DNA of 64,000 bases from Immersiella caudata (lineage: Eukaryota; Ascomycota; Sordariomycetes; Sordariales; Lasiosphaeriaceae): positions 2,542,001-2,606,000 of the forward strand of contig JAULSU010000007.1 of NCBI GenBank assembly GCA_030512335.1, written 5' to 3'. Each line of letters begins with the position of its first letter. Position 1 is the first letter of the stretch. The translations under genes and the position numbers were made by a program. This document shows positions 9,355-19,829 of this stretch, in pieces. A model generated the notes under the pieces. The model worked only from the letters and a program-made list of their open reading frames with translations. It ran no database searches and was not told the origin of the DNA.

Positions 9355-12300
9355 ATGCGTCTCTTGGAGCGCGACGATGCTGGAGAAATCCGCCTGACCG
9401 AAAATTTTCTTGACGGCAGCAAAATTCCACAATATGCGATACTTTCACACACATGGGGCAGCGAAGAGGTCCTCTTCAACGACCTGACAGACGGTACGGG
9501 CAAGAACAAACTTGGGTACGAAAAGATACGGTTTTGCGGAGAACAAGCCCGGCGAGATGGCTACAGACACTTTTGGGTCGATACATGTTGTATCGACAAG
9601 ACGAGCAGCGCAGAGCTTCAGGAAAATATCAGCTGCATGTTCCGCTTCTACAGGGATGCAGAAAAATGCTAGTATGTCTGTTGCTACCCATCTTTCGTAG
9701 ATTATACGGATATCTGGTGGTGTAGCTGATCAATCACTAGTGTCTATCTCGCTGATGTCTCGAGGCTTCCCCCTGAAGCCGACGGCGAGTCTAGTCGGTC
9801 GCGCTGGAAGCCGGCTTTTCGGAAGAGTAGATGGTTCACTCGTGGATGGACTCTCCAAGAGCTTATTGCTCCAGCCTCTGTCGAATTCTTTTCCAAAGAG
9901 GGTATACGGCTAGGGACTAAGATGTCTCTAAGGGAAACCATCTACGATATAACGGGGATCCCTCTCGGTGTCCTTCAAGGTAGCCCCCTATCTGATATCA
10001 GTATTTCCCAGCGAATGGAATGGGTTGAGAAGCGTGAGACAACACGCAAGGAGGATAAAGCATATTCGCTACTTGGCATTTTCGACGTTCACATGCCCCT
10101 CCTCTACGGCGAAGGGAGAGAGAGGGCGTTCCTACGACTCCAGGAAGAGATTGATAAAAGCTCGAAGAGAATCGATAAGGGTAAGAGACCGTAAAATTCA
10201 ATCTTTCATGGACTGTAGGATGTATCGGTAAGAGCTGACAATATACAATTAGCACGCTCCAATACTTGCAACGGGGGATTTTCCATGGGCTTCAAGCTGC
10301 CTGGGGTTGCGCGGGTACACCATTTCGTGGCAAGAGAGGAAGAGCTTAATCAACTACACGAGATACTCAGCAAGGGCCCCGACCGGCGTACCGCTGTGAT
10401 ACACGGCCTCGGCGGTATGGGAAAGACACAAGTAGCCGTGGAATATGCTCAGCGTCATCGGAACGACTATTCAGCTGTGCTCTGGTTCAATGCTCGAGAT
10501 CAGGCTTCGCTGAAACAGGAATTCTTGCGAACAGCCGAACGCATCCTGCACGAGTTCCCGTCTGTTGTTTATATCCAGGATGCGGTAGAGAGTCGTGATC
10601 TTGACGAGGCGGTGCGCGCCGTCAAGCGGTGGCTTGATATTTCTGAGAACGACGGTTGGCTTCTCATCTACGATAATTACGACAACCCTGTTTTGAACAA
10701 AGGTGACGAGAAGAGGAAGAAAAATGAGCTAGACACGGCCGGGGATGGTGTATTGGAAGGCTACGATATGCGCACGTTTCTACCGGATGCCTATCACGGT
10801 GCTGTCCTCATCACGACACGGTCGTCCAGAATCCAGTTCGGACATCGCGTTCCCCTCAAGAAACTAAAACACGTCGAAGAGAGTCTTGCGATTCTATGTC
10901 ATACGTCAGGTCGACAAAACTTGGGCAAAGGTAAATCACAATATTATAGAGAGCATAGCACAAGGCTGACGATCGTCTACAGATCCTTCTGCCCTCGAGC
11001 TTGCACAGAAACTAGACGGACTGCCGCTTGCTCTTTCTACGGCTGGCGTTTACCTGTGTAATATGCCAACCACATGCGCCGAATATATTCAGCTGTATGA
11101 CAAGTCATGGCAGCGTTTACAGTTGACGACTCCATCGCTTGACTCGTACGACAAAAGCCTGTACTCCACATGGGATATCTCATACACGCAAGTCAGGTTA
11201 CGAAATGCGACATCGGCGATGCTACTACAACTGTGGGCTTACTTTGACCACGAAGACCTTTGGTTTGAGCTACTCAGAGAAGGTCAACTACAAGGGCCAC
11301 CGTGGTTTCAGAAGATGACGGACGATATAATTGAATTCAACACGGCAGTACGTGTGCTGTGTGACTACGGGCTGGTAGAGGCAGATATATCGTCGAAGGA
11401 ATACGCGACGGAATCACACGGATACAGCATACACAGCTGCGTGCATGCATGGACGGTACACGTACTAAACGAGGCCAAGGACAAAACCTCGGCACGGTTG
11501 GCAATAACGTGCGTAAGTTCAAAGGTACCAGCGATGACTGAACACGAGTATTGGGTGATACAACAGCGGCTTATACAGCACGGCGCCTATTGCTCAACGA
11601 TGATCATGGACAGCATATCGCTTGTTGAGGGAGAAGAGTGGACTTTACAGAAACTGGGTGACCTCTTCAAAGATCAAGGCCTTCTCGACAAGGCCGAGGC
11701 TATGTACGATCGCGCGCTACAGGCCAGAGAAAAGACTCTTGGACCGGACCATACGTCAACACTCCAGGCCGTTCACAACTTGGGAAAGCTCTACTTGGAC
11801 AAAGGCCGGCTCGACGAGGCCGAGGCTGTATACAATCGCGCACTGAAGGGCAGAGAGAAGGCGCTTGGGCCAGACCATACGTCAACGCTTGGTACCGTTA
11901 ACAACTTGGGCCTCGTCTATCGGGACCAGGGCCGGCTCAACGAGGCCGAGGCTATGTACGATCGTGCGTTGCAGGGCATAGAGAAGGCGCTTGGGCCGGA
12001 CCATCCATCCACGCTTGCCGTCGTTAACAACTTGGGCATCCTCTATCGGAACCAGGGACGGCTTGGCGAAGCCGAGGCTATGTACAATCGCGCGCTGCAG
12101 AACAGAGAGAAGGTGCTTGGGCCGGATCATACGGCAACGCTGGCTACCGTCAACAACTTGGGCCTCGTCTATTGGGACCAGGGCCGGCTCGACAAGGCTG
12201 AAGCTATGTTCAACCGCGCGTTGCAGGGCATAGAGGTGCTCGGGCCGGACCACGCGAGGACGCTTGATACGGTCCACAACTTGGGCCTTGTCTATTTATA

Positions 12301-12820
12301 CCAGGGCCGGCTTAACGAGGCCGAGGCTATGAACGACCGCGCATTGAAGGGCAGAGAGAAGGTGCTTGGGCCGGACAATCTGTCAACCCTCGACACTCTC
12401 AACAACTTAGGCACCGTCTATAAGGACCAGGGCCGGCTCGACGAGGCTGAGGCCATGTACCATCGATCACTAAAGGGCAGAGAGAAGGCGCTTGGGCCGG
12501 ACCACCTATCAACGCTTGAGACTGTAAACAACTTGGGCACCCTCTTTTGGAATCATGGCCGGCCCAACGAGGCCGAGGCTATGTACGATCGCGCACTACA
12601 AGGCTACCAGAAGATGTCGACACCTCAGCGTGCCAATATTAATGTTCAAGCGCTCGATAATGTCGAGGATTTTGCCAAATTTTGTATTCAGCAGGGCAAA
12701 ATTTGTCAAGCGAGGACTTTATATACACAGTATCAGGCGAGTTTCCAAGCCGTGTTCGGGGTTGAGCATGCCAGGTACAAGAGGGTAACTCAGGAATTGG
12801 AATCTTTAAGTTTAAGTTGA
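9355..12820 (+). CDS. HET-NB-ARC-TPR receptor (fungal NLR-like protein)
   Basis: Four exons (9355-9671, 9741-10180, 10253-10930, 10983-12820) with introns of 69, 72 and 52 nt keep phase throughout and give 1090 residues. Order: HET domain about 25-150 (PQYAILSHTWG, DTCCIDKTSSAEL, RGWTLQELIAP, DKAYSLLGIFDV); NB-ARC with P-loop GLGGMGKT near 305, YDN Walker-B region, TTRSSR sensor and GLPLALSTAG; then eight TPR units at about 697-1021 of the kinesin-light-chain type. HET is a cell-death domain of vegetative incompatibility, NB-ARC is an ATP switch and TPRs bind ligand, so this is a likely non-self sensor in the cytoplasm. Both nucleotide-binding and HET motifs look intact. TPR units 2-7 are nearly identical in DNA, a sign of recent unit shuffling. 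No matching effector partner gene is evident next to it. Confidence 0.9.
11660..12612 (+). repeat. 126-bp tandem repeats encoding the TPR array of the NLR
   Basis: About eight units of 42 codons (126 bp), each carrying AEAMYDRAL and LGPDH.STL.. V.NLG. The spacing is exact: the GCCGAGGC block is at 11693 and again at 11819. One unit (near 12228) is a codon shorter, reading GIEVLGPDH where the others have an extra Lys/Ala. Outer units are more diverged than inner ones. Confidence 0.9.
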
Positions 12821-12870
12821 GACGGTGGAACGTAATATTTTTCAATATAATTAACTTTGCTCATCTTATG

Positions 12871-12894
12871 GGTTCTAGGGTTCTAGGGTTCTAG
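12871..12894. repeat. three tandem copies of GGTTCTAG
   Basis: A short 8-nt tandem repeat just downstream of the NLR stop codon. It resembles but does not match a TTAGGG telomere unit; at three copies it is not evidence of an internal telomere. Confidence 0.8.
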
Positions 12895-13958
12895 GGGTCG
12901 GCAGTGATATGATGGCAAACTAGATTATTGCTTCATAAAAGCTTCTTAGTGGCGATGTGACGAGACTTTGGGGTTGCATGATCACCCCTGGGTATCTAGA
13001 TAACTACGTGAGATGCCGCACCCCTTACTCCTCCGTAAGTTGTGCCACGCCTGGAACATGCACCCGAAGCCTACAGCAATCATCCCCGTGACTAGTCCTG
13101 AAGACAGCCCATCATTCCGCTGGAGCCATCCTTTCCGAGTCCAACACGCCTACTATCAGTCTCAAGAAATCGCCGTCACAAGAAGGCTAGGCATTTTCAC
13201 GATGGAGGTAGCTATGGCGGATGCCACCGACGTAGACTGAGCCGAGATTTGGGCCTAAGTGTAGCGACAGGATGTTACTCTCACCGCCTGCCTAACTTGA
13301 CGTATTACTGAGACCGAGATCTGGGCTTGGATTAAGCGACCGGGTAAATTTGGTCCTCTTACCGCTTCACTTTCACCGCTTTCAACTTCACCGCCAACTT
13401 AATTTGGCTGAACTGGCCGTTATGCCCTTGTGTGGCTTACCGCCTGCTTGACCGCCCACCGCCCACACCGCCCACCTTATTCGGCCATATGATCACGGTT
13501 CGGATTATCTCCCCTTGTAGCCTTGCTCAAATCTAGTCTGTTGAGAAGGTCGTGAGGCACAAAAATGTGACGGTTCCGCTACTGGTAAGAGCTGTACCGA
13601 AAGAAGCAACAAAATTGTGATATTTGCATACGAAGAAGCTAAACTACGTTGAGGTGCGGTGGGTGCTTGCCGCCAACCGTGGTGCAACTGGCCAGCCCCT
13701 GGTGGCATCTGCCACCCAGACCACGGCTGCTCAATCTAAGGATGCCACAGCCGTGATAAAATGGCTATTCAGTTTTGACTAAATGTTATGCTAAGTTTGG
13801 AAAGGGTAAGCTAGGGCAAGACAAAGTAGGGGCCACGAGACTAAGTAATGAAACTTTGCTAAAAAGCGGTTGAGAACTATCGCCCTTCATAAACAGATAT
13901 TCTACTTGCTAGATATAAGAACCAATATTTCCATCTGCATAGCCGTTTCTTACCCATT
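12895..13958. other. no gene seen between the NLR gene and the recombinase block
   Basis: AT-richer than the flanking genes. It holds an imperfect direct repeat (GCCGAGATTTGGGCCTAAG near 13240 and ACCGAGATCTGGGCTTGGA near 13310) and a run of CACCGCC/ACCGCCC motifs near 13370-13480. This is probably 3' flank and old transposon DNA. Confidence 0.4.
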
Positions 13959-15104
13959 TCAAGACTCCGATTTGCTCCTTTCCGCCTCAAACTCTCTAAT
14001 CCGCTTAACACTTATAGTGGACTCTTTCTCCCGTGAGTTCTCGTTTTCCGGACGGCCCTTCCATACAACAAGGTATTCCACCTTTCCCTGCCGGATTCTC
14101 TTATCAATCAACCGTACTCCTAAACAATTCCCAGCGTAAGTTGCCTCAAAGTCATTAATCAACCCTGAGCTTATATCCTTACGGTGCTGCCACGTATTCT
14201 CCTCATCCGGAACCCCTTTCCACTTCACAAGGAATCAGACTCGTTTCCATTTGGCAAGTAACGTTTCAACCTTCCATATCCCAGCCTCAGCGTCCACTGC
14301 AACTAACTGTTCTCCGGCTTCCTGGCTAGTAGTCGGCCCTGATGTGGACTTTTCGTGGTCTGATACAGCCCTTTGTATACTTTCGTAGCAATCTTCGGCC
14401 GAGCTGGAATTTTCTGGCAGGCTGCATCTGGAAGGATAAACTTGAAGTTCAGGCTCGATTAATTCCATTAAGTTGCTGTTCACCGTGCAATTTAGAATCT
14501 CAGAAGAGGTAATATTCCGTTCCTGGTCATTATCACAGGGTTCTGCGTCATTAAAGAAATCCGCAGCAGCACCCAATAATATAGCCCCGGGAGAGTGTAA
14601 GTCCTCTTCCGTCTGATATAAGGCTTCGAAATTATCGTTCAGAGATAAGGGCGGAGTACCACTGCTTAAAGAATTATCGTACTTGCCCCAAAGACTGCTC
14701 TCCTTGGTACTGCAGCATGATTACGAGCTGCTAAGCACCGTAGCTGTCTTGGCCAAGTTTGTCGGAGTTTGGCCATAATCCTGTACCGAGATATTAACGA
14801 ACTTGGGGCTGGTATAGCCTGTAGAGTAACACTTGGCAGCGGGTTTTCGGCTAGCCGAGGTTTCAGGACTCCGATCTGCCAACTTGACTCGAGAGCGAAC
14901 CCGTTTTATTTTCGGATTGTTCGACATATCGACTGGTATATCCTTATCTTCCGGACACCTACGCCTCTTATTTGTGTCAGGCTTAGGTGTGTCAGGCTTA
15001 GGGGTGCCATAAGCATCTTCGAGATGGTGCCACAAGACTGGCTCTAAATAAAGACTCGCTGAACAACACGGATACGAGCATGAAATAAAACCATTCGTAG
15101 TCAT
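13959..15104 (-). pseudogene. C2H2-like segment plus tandem chromodomains, two in-frame stops
   Basis: One minus-strand frame runs from 15104 to 13959, interrupted only by a TAA at 14721-14723 and a TGA at 14235-14237. The first part contains a Cys/His-rich segment (ISCSYPCCSASLYLEPVLWH) followed by HLEDAYG, like the C2H2-type tails of DUF3435 recombinases. After 260 residues of low-complexity linker come two chromodomain-like units: one spans the TGA (WKVETLLAKWKR, then FLVKWKGVPDEENTW) and a second follows (VEYLVVWKGRPENEN). Chromodomains bind methylated histone tails and target some transposons to heterochromatin. Position and strand suggest this is the 3' end of the recombinase reading unit just upstream. 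It is broken unless an intron removes the stops. Confidence 0.5.
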
Positions 15105-17337
15105 CTACACAAGGTATTCTGGTATGCATTAGGAGATATAACGCCTCCAGAAGGTAGGATCCTCAAAAGACTACATTCGTTATCTAGCTGGAAAGAGGGT
15201 GTTCCCAAGACAAACAGGGCAATACCTAAAACAAGCCATAACGCGGCGGAAAACAACCAGGTCGCAGCAGAAAGGGATATCTGTATTATCGAGATAGGTT
15301 TAATAATAGGTTTCCCAACCCACGGCAATAGTAATCCAAATGCTGCAGATGGAACAAAATGCGGCAAACCGGTACTGGCTCTCAAGGTCATCCTTGGAAC
15401 AGCCATATACGTGGCGCCATCTGCCTTGAACTGGGATACTAATAAGGTGATGTTAGAAGTGCTTGTATCACAATTAGGTAAGTGCTCATACCTTTCAATC
15501 ATTCTACCGCAAGAACGTGCTGGGCAGCGACCTTGTATTGGCCGAAGTACCTTCTGGTATGCAACTCGGGAATCATTTTTTAAGAGGGCAATAAGATCCT
15601 CAAGAGCAGAGATGCCCTCAGGACTGCGTAGTGGAACTGCCAGTACAAGGGTGTCGGCAAGTCGATCTCGCTCGGGAATCATATGGCGGACAACTCGGTC
15701 AAAGTAGCTGCGACGCCAGTCACCTTCATCGTAAGTCTCGCATTGGGTGTCGTAGACCCGCGGTTGACCCTTTTTGTATTTCTCCAGTTCCATATCACGG
15801 AGCCTTCGCAGTCGATAATAAGTCCGGCTTAGCTGGATCTTTTGTTCTTCTCGTGCTTCTTCTGTGACGGCTGTTTTAATCCCTAGAGAGAGAACCTCAA
15901 CTTGCTCCCGGAGTTCGATATAGTCCTGGCGCTGCTTCGATTCCTCAACAACTCTGGCTGGGAGTGACCGCAGGAGACCTGGGTTCCAACCCATGGAGGC
16001 AGATCGGAAGTCCTCGGTAACGTCGCGCCGTGGTTCTAGGCCGAGATATGCGGCTGCCCCACCCACATTACTTATATCATCCAAGTAGTGACCAACGAGG
16101 GTTTTTGAGTTTCTATGCCCGGTAAACTTCATGACCTGGCTAAGAGAGTAACCACCGTCTGTTTCCAATTAGTTTCTGACATCCTTTGGCTTAAAGAGGG
16201 TTAAAGGTCTTACCATTGACCTTGATCAGTTCTTCCCTACGGGCGGCATGCAGGCCTATCCCTTCAAGAAAATTCGCCCGTTTTGCCCAATCTGAACACT
16301 GGTGACCCCAAGCATCCTTATTTTTATCCTTGAAAGTAGGGCGGGTTTGAGGTATCTCAGGGCAGACTGTATCAAGGACAGGACTGTCTTGTTGCTTGAG
16401 GATAAGACCGCCTTGGGTCTCGGGGCTGGGTGGATCATTTAGAACAGGACCATTTTCAGACATCTCTGGGAAGACTGGGTCGCCCAGAACATCGTCAGCC
16501 CACTCCAAGATCCGGTACTTCTCCCCCAATGGTGGCCTGATAGTAGTAAGGACGTCCCACATAGCGTGGAATTCCCTGAACGCACCACGTGAAATGAAAA
16601 TGGCCAGTAAAAACAAGATGCTATTGGCGAAAAGGGGAGGTGCAGGAATCAATCCCTCATAAAGAGGGTGCTTTAGCCTAAGTATGTTCAGTTAGATTTC
16701 TAAACCGTTAGACTGCAGGAGATTCTTAACTTACTTCTTCGGGGTGTCTCGCATGCCTTTAGCAAGATCTCTTTTGAAACCCAACTTGATGTCTGGCTCT
16801 CCGTCTTTCCATCCAACCATGCAAAGCAAGTCCTATTCGAGAATGTAGCGCCGAAAGTGACCTTTACTCGTACTGTTCCTTATATTTACCTGGTACTTCG
16901 CCAAGCAGATTTCCTGCAGCCTTGCGCTGGTGTAGCAGTGCATATTCAACAGGCGAGACAGGAATACCCGGATTCCTTCATGGATGTAGTTATGGTGGTC
17001 ATTCTTCCAATGCTTCTCTTGCATGTGAACGCAATTTTCGATGGTCAAGAACGTGGGTTCATTTTCAATAATCGAAAGAGGAATTTTAAACCTTAGTATA
17101 TTTTAGATATACTATCCCATATTAGTCAAACTATAAGAATATCCATAGCATACTTACAAGGCACATTAAATCGTGGACTTCTTTGGGGATAGGTAGGTTG
17201 GTCCCACGTTCCCACGCCGACATGAACCTCCGAATCTTGCTCCGTAGTGTTTTAACAGTAGGTCTGTTCAGTGTTTTATCTAGCCTCGCCGTAGTCGAGC
17301 GTGCGACACTCTCTGCAAAATGTTTCATCATCTCCAT
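15101..17337 (-). mobile_element. DUF3435 tyrosine recombinase, decayed (Starship-captain family)
   Basis: Minus-strand exons from 17337 down to about 15400. Three consecutive introns fit in phase: after KY Q near 16890, after DTPKK near 16740, and the one joining IKVNG to GGYSLSQVMKF near 16190. The catalytic set of a tyrosine recombinase is visible: Arg in LHAARREEL, His and Arg in FTGHRNSKT and Tyr in VGHYLDD, followed by GAAAYLGLEPRRD, which is characteristic of DUF3435. An N-terminal exon (RPTVKTLRSKIRRFMSAWERG) is present, but its join to the next exon is off by one base, and the C-terminal zinc region is disrupted by a hydrophobic stretch near 15150-15370. I read it as a degenerate copy. 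It is AT-richer than its neighbours. Captains lie at the 5' edge of Starship elements and point inward, which would place any element to the left of 17.4 kb. Confidence 0.7.
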
Positions 17338-17458
17338 ATTACGTGGGTCGGAGCCAGGGAATCTTCTCTCATCATGTGACGGCTTGCGGGGTAAAATACC
17401 GGGCCAGTAAATATTTGACGCGACCCTGTCGTGATGTCACATCGTACCCCACTCAAAC

Positions 17459-18487
17459 ATGGCGCCTCAACCTCCCACCAAGTTCAAAGTCGCGGCAGCG
17501 CACGCTGCCCCGATCTTTATGAACAAGGCCGCTACGATCCAAAAAGTGGCCCGTCTCATCGAGCAAGCCGGCGTCGAGGACATCAAGCTCCTCGTCTTCC
17601 CCGAGACTTTCGTCCCTGGCTACCCCTATTTCATCGAATGTTACCCGCCGCTCAAGCAGGTAGCCGCGCTTGCCAAGTATGCCGAAGAATCCGTCGTTGT
17701 TGAACCCAATGGCCCGGACATGCTCGCCATCCAAGACGCGTGCCGTCGTGCCGGAGTGGCCATCAACCTCGGTGTGTCGGAGCGCATGGCCGGAGGCCAC
17801 ACTCTTTTCAACTCCCAAATCACCGTCGACAGCGATGGAACCCTCCTCGGCGTCCACCGCAAACTCCAGCCTACCTACGTGGAGCGTATCGTCTGGGCTC
17901 AGGGCGGTGGGAGCACCCTCAAGAACTTTCCCCTTTCCCAGTTGGGTGTCAACCTCGGCGGCCTCGCCTGCTGGGAGAATACCATGAACGGTGCTCGCCA
18001 GGCGCTGATCATGCAAGGTCAGCACATTCACGCTGGAGCCTGGCCCGCGCTCTCAACGATGAAAGGCTTTGAAGGGGTTGCAGATGCGCAAATCGAAGCG
18101 CTGATGAAGAATCATGCAATTACGGGCCAGGTTTGGGTCATCACTGCGTCCAACTACGTCGATGAGACGTGTCTGGGGTGGATGAAGGAAAATCTCGGGG
18201 AGCAGGATCTCGTCAAGGCGGGTGGCGGTTGGTCGTCGGTGCTGCATCCGTTTTGTGCCTTCTTGGCGGGGCCGCATACGGGTAGCGAAGAGAGGTTGGT
18301 GAGCGGGGAGGTGGATTTGGCGCAGCTAGGGATGGTCAAGGTATGGATCGATGCGAAGGGTCACTATCAACGGCCGGAGGTGCTGCAGTTTCGGTTTGAT
18401 GGGAGGCCGTTGTGGGCGGATGAGAAGGAGGATAACAAGTTTGGAGTGAAGCTGGAGGAAAAGGAAGAACAGGAGGAGAAGGCTTGA
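17459..18487 (+). CDS. nitrilase (C-N hydrolase superfamily, nitrilase/cyanide hydratase branch)
   Basis: A single exon of 342 residues from ATG at 17459. The catalytic triad of the superfamily is complete: Glu49 in FPETF, Lys135 in HRKLQPT and Cys171 in ACWEN. The CWEN form is typical of nitrilases and cyanide hydratases, which convert R-CN to the acid (or HCN to formamide). Motifs alone do not separate the two; there is no long C-terminal tail, only a Glu/Lys-rich end. Expected cytosolic. The start lies only 121 bp from the divergent recombinase exon, and the 3' end abuts the broken P450 at about 18.5 kb. It is a compact, GC-rich gene between two damaged ones, which hints at rearrangement or transfer here. 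Confidence 0.85.
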   Translation: MAPQPPTKFKVAAAHAAPIFMNKAATIQKVARLIEQAGVEDIKLLVFPETFVPGYPYFIECYPPLKQVAALAKYAEESVVVEPNGPDMLAIQDACRRAGVAINLGVSERMAGGHTLFNSQITVDSDGTLLGVHRKLQPTYVERIVWAQGGGSTLKNFPLSQLGVNLGGLACWENTMNGARQALIMQGQHIHAGAWPALSTMKGFEGVADAQIEALMKNHAITGQVWVITASNYVDETCLGWMKENLGEQDLVKAGGGWSSVLHPFCAFLAGPHTGSEERLVSGEVDLAQLGMVKVWIDAKGHYQRPEVLQFRFDGRPLWADEKEDNKFGVKLEEKEEQEEKA

Positions 18488-18499
18488 GATGGTGGTGGG

Positions 18500-19410
18500 A
18501 CTCGCAGTGGGAGAACGAAGATGGCATTGCGGCTGGTCCCCTCTGCGCCACCTCCTGTTGGTAGAATGGTTGTCTTGACGGCCTCGCGGTTGTTAAGGGG
18601 GACCGGAGGATACAAACGGAGGCTTTCCTTTAGCACGCACGTTAGAAAATGCATCCGCCGCATCTGCTCGCGAGTTGGGTTGGATTGGCCTCGTCACCCA
18701 TCTCATGCCGCAGGGGACTCACCCGATCAGGGTGGCGCACAAGAAGCCGGCTAGTTTGTGTTAGAAGCATTCAAAGCGTAGAAACTGGCTTGGAACTTAC
18801 AAAATCCACGATGAACAACAGGCGGCTGTGTCTCGGCCCGCCAACAGTACGTTGAGCAACTGGTCGCGGAGGTCGGTCCCCGACGCTGATCCCTCAGCTA
18901 CCTGGCGAACGAACCGCGATGCAGAGTCCTGATCTTCTCATCCTGGCTGAGATCTTCCTTGGTGAAGCCGCCCTTCTCAATATAATGCTCTAGGAATCGG
19001 TAGACATGGTGGCATGCCTTGCGAAAGCTCGCCGTGTTGTAGACGAAATAGAACAGAGCTAGTCGGAATCTTGTGGCCAAACCCTCTTTTGCGATGTTGA
19101 AGCTCTCAGCGAACTCTCGGTTTTCCTCGGCTTGATCAATTCCGGCCCGCGGGCTGTAAACAGATTTGTCAAGCAGTAGTTCAGTTGCGACGTCAAGCGT
19201 CAGTTTGAAAAATAGGGGCTGCAGATCGACAGTCCCCTCTTCAGGGGTAACCGCGGTCAAGTTTGCGACGCGGTCGTGCAACTGGCGGAAATCTTGGTCC
19301 TGGCGCGGGCAAAACTGCTCCCGAAGAAGCTCGCGCGAGTGCTTCCACGCCACGCCTTCCTGTGTGAAGATACCGTTTCCGAGTAGAGGGGCGTAAACAG
19401 ATGGGCGTCA
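18500..19410 (-). pseudogene. cytochrome P450 relic (CYP52/alkane-hydroxylase-like)
   Basis: Minus-strand P450 parts in the correct order: LLGNGIFTQEGVAWKHSREL (C-helix region) at about 19390-19330, a long helical part to 18900, an I-helix peptide LLNVLLAGRDTAACCSSW near 18830, and a K-helix peptide VLKESLRLYPPVPLNNREAV near 18630. The heme-binding Cys loop (FxxGxRxCxG) is missing because homology ends at about 18.52 kb, right against the 3' end of the nitrilase. The N-terminal membrane anchor is also absent. A stop follows SFAR at 18898 and the pieces lie in different frames. The order of motifs resembles CYP52-type fatty-acid and alkane hydroxylases. Not functional as it stands. Confidence 0.7.
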
Positions 19411-19829
19411 GCTAAATCTGCAATCTGCTTTCCACTCAGGACCAGGCGACAGCTTTTATCTTGGCTGTAATATCAGCCGAGTTTGCAATCCGATACCCCT
19501 AGTTTCGCACAAGCTTCGAATGGCGGAGATTTAGCCTTATTGACAGGAGTTGCAATCTGCGATCCGACCTGCCGTAATTACTGTGCAGCCTTTGTTTGCC
19601 ACTTTTGTGCACTCTGCACAAGTCCCTTTCAACAAACACCATGTCTTGAATGAAGTCGTTGGACGGCCGCTCGGGCGGGCGCTCCTGCCCCTGAATGCTT
19701 TCCCCGCCCTGAACTTTTGTTCTGATTGGTCCCCGAGTGTTGCCTTGCAGGAGGACCCCGGCGCCCCTTCCCCAACCACATCGGGACGGAAGCACCCAGA
19801 ACTTTCAACGTCGGCACACGCCACCCGCC
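19411..19829. other. no gene seen; upstream of a HET gene
   Basis: GC-rich leader region. The frame of the HET gene at 19830 is open further upstream, but the added peptide has no HET-like character, so I keep the start at 19830. Confidence 0.5.

Noticed and set aside
11660..12612. CRISPR-like tandem array
   Set aside because: Repeats are contiguous 126-bp coding units without spacers, in a eukaryote.
12871..12894. Interstitial telomere
   Set aside because: The unit is GGTTCTAG, not TTAGGG, and there are only three copies.
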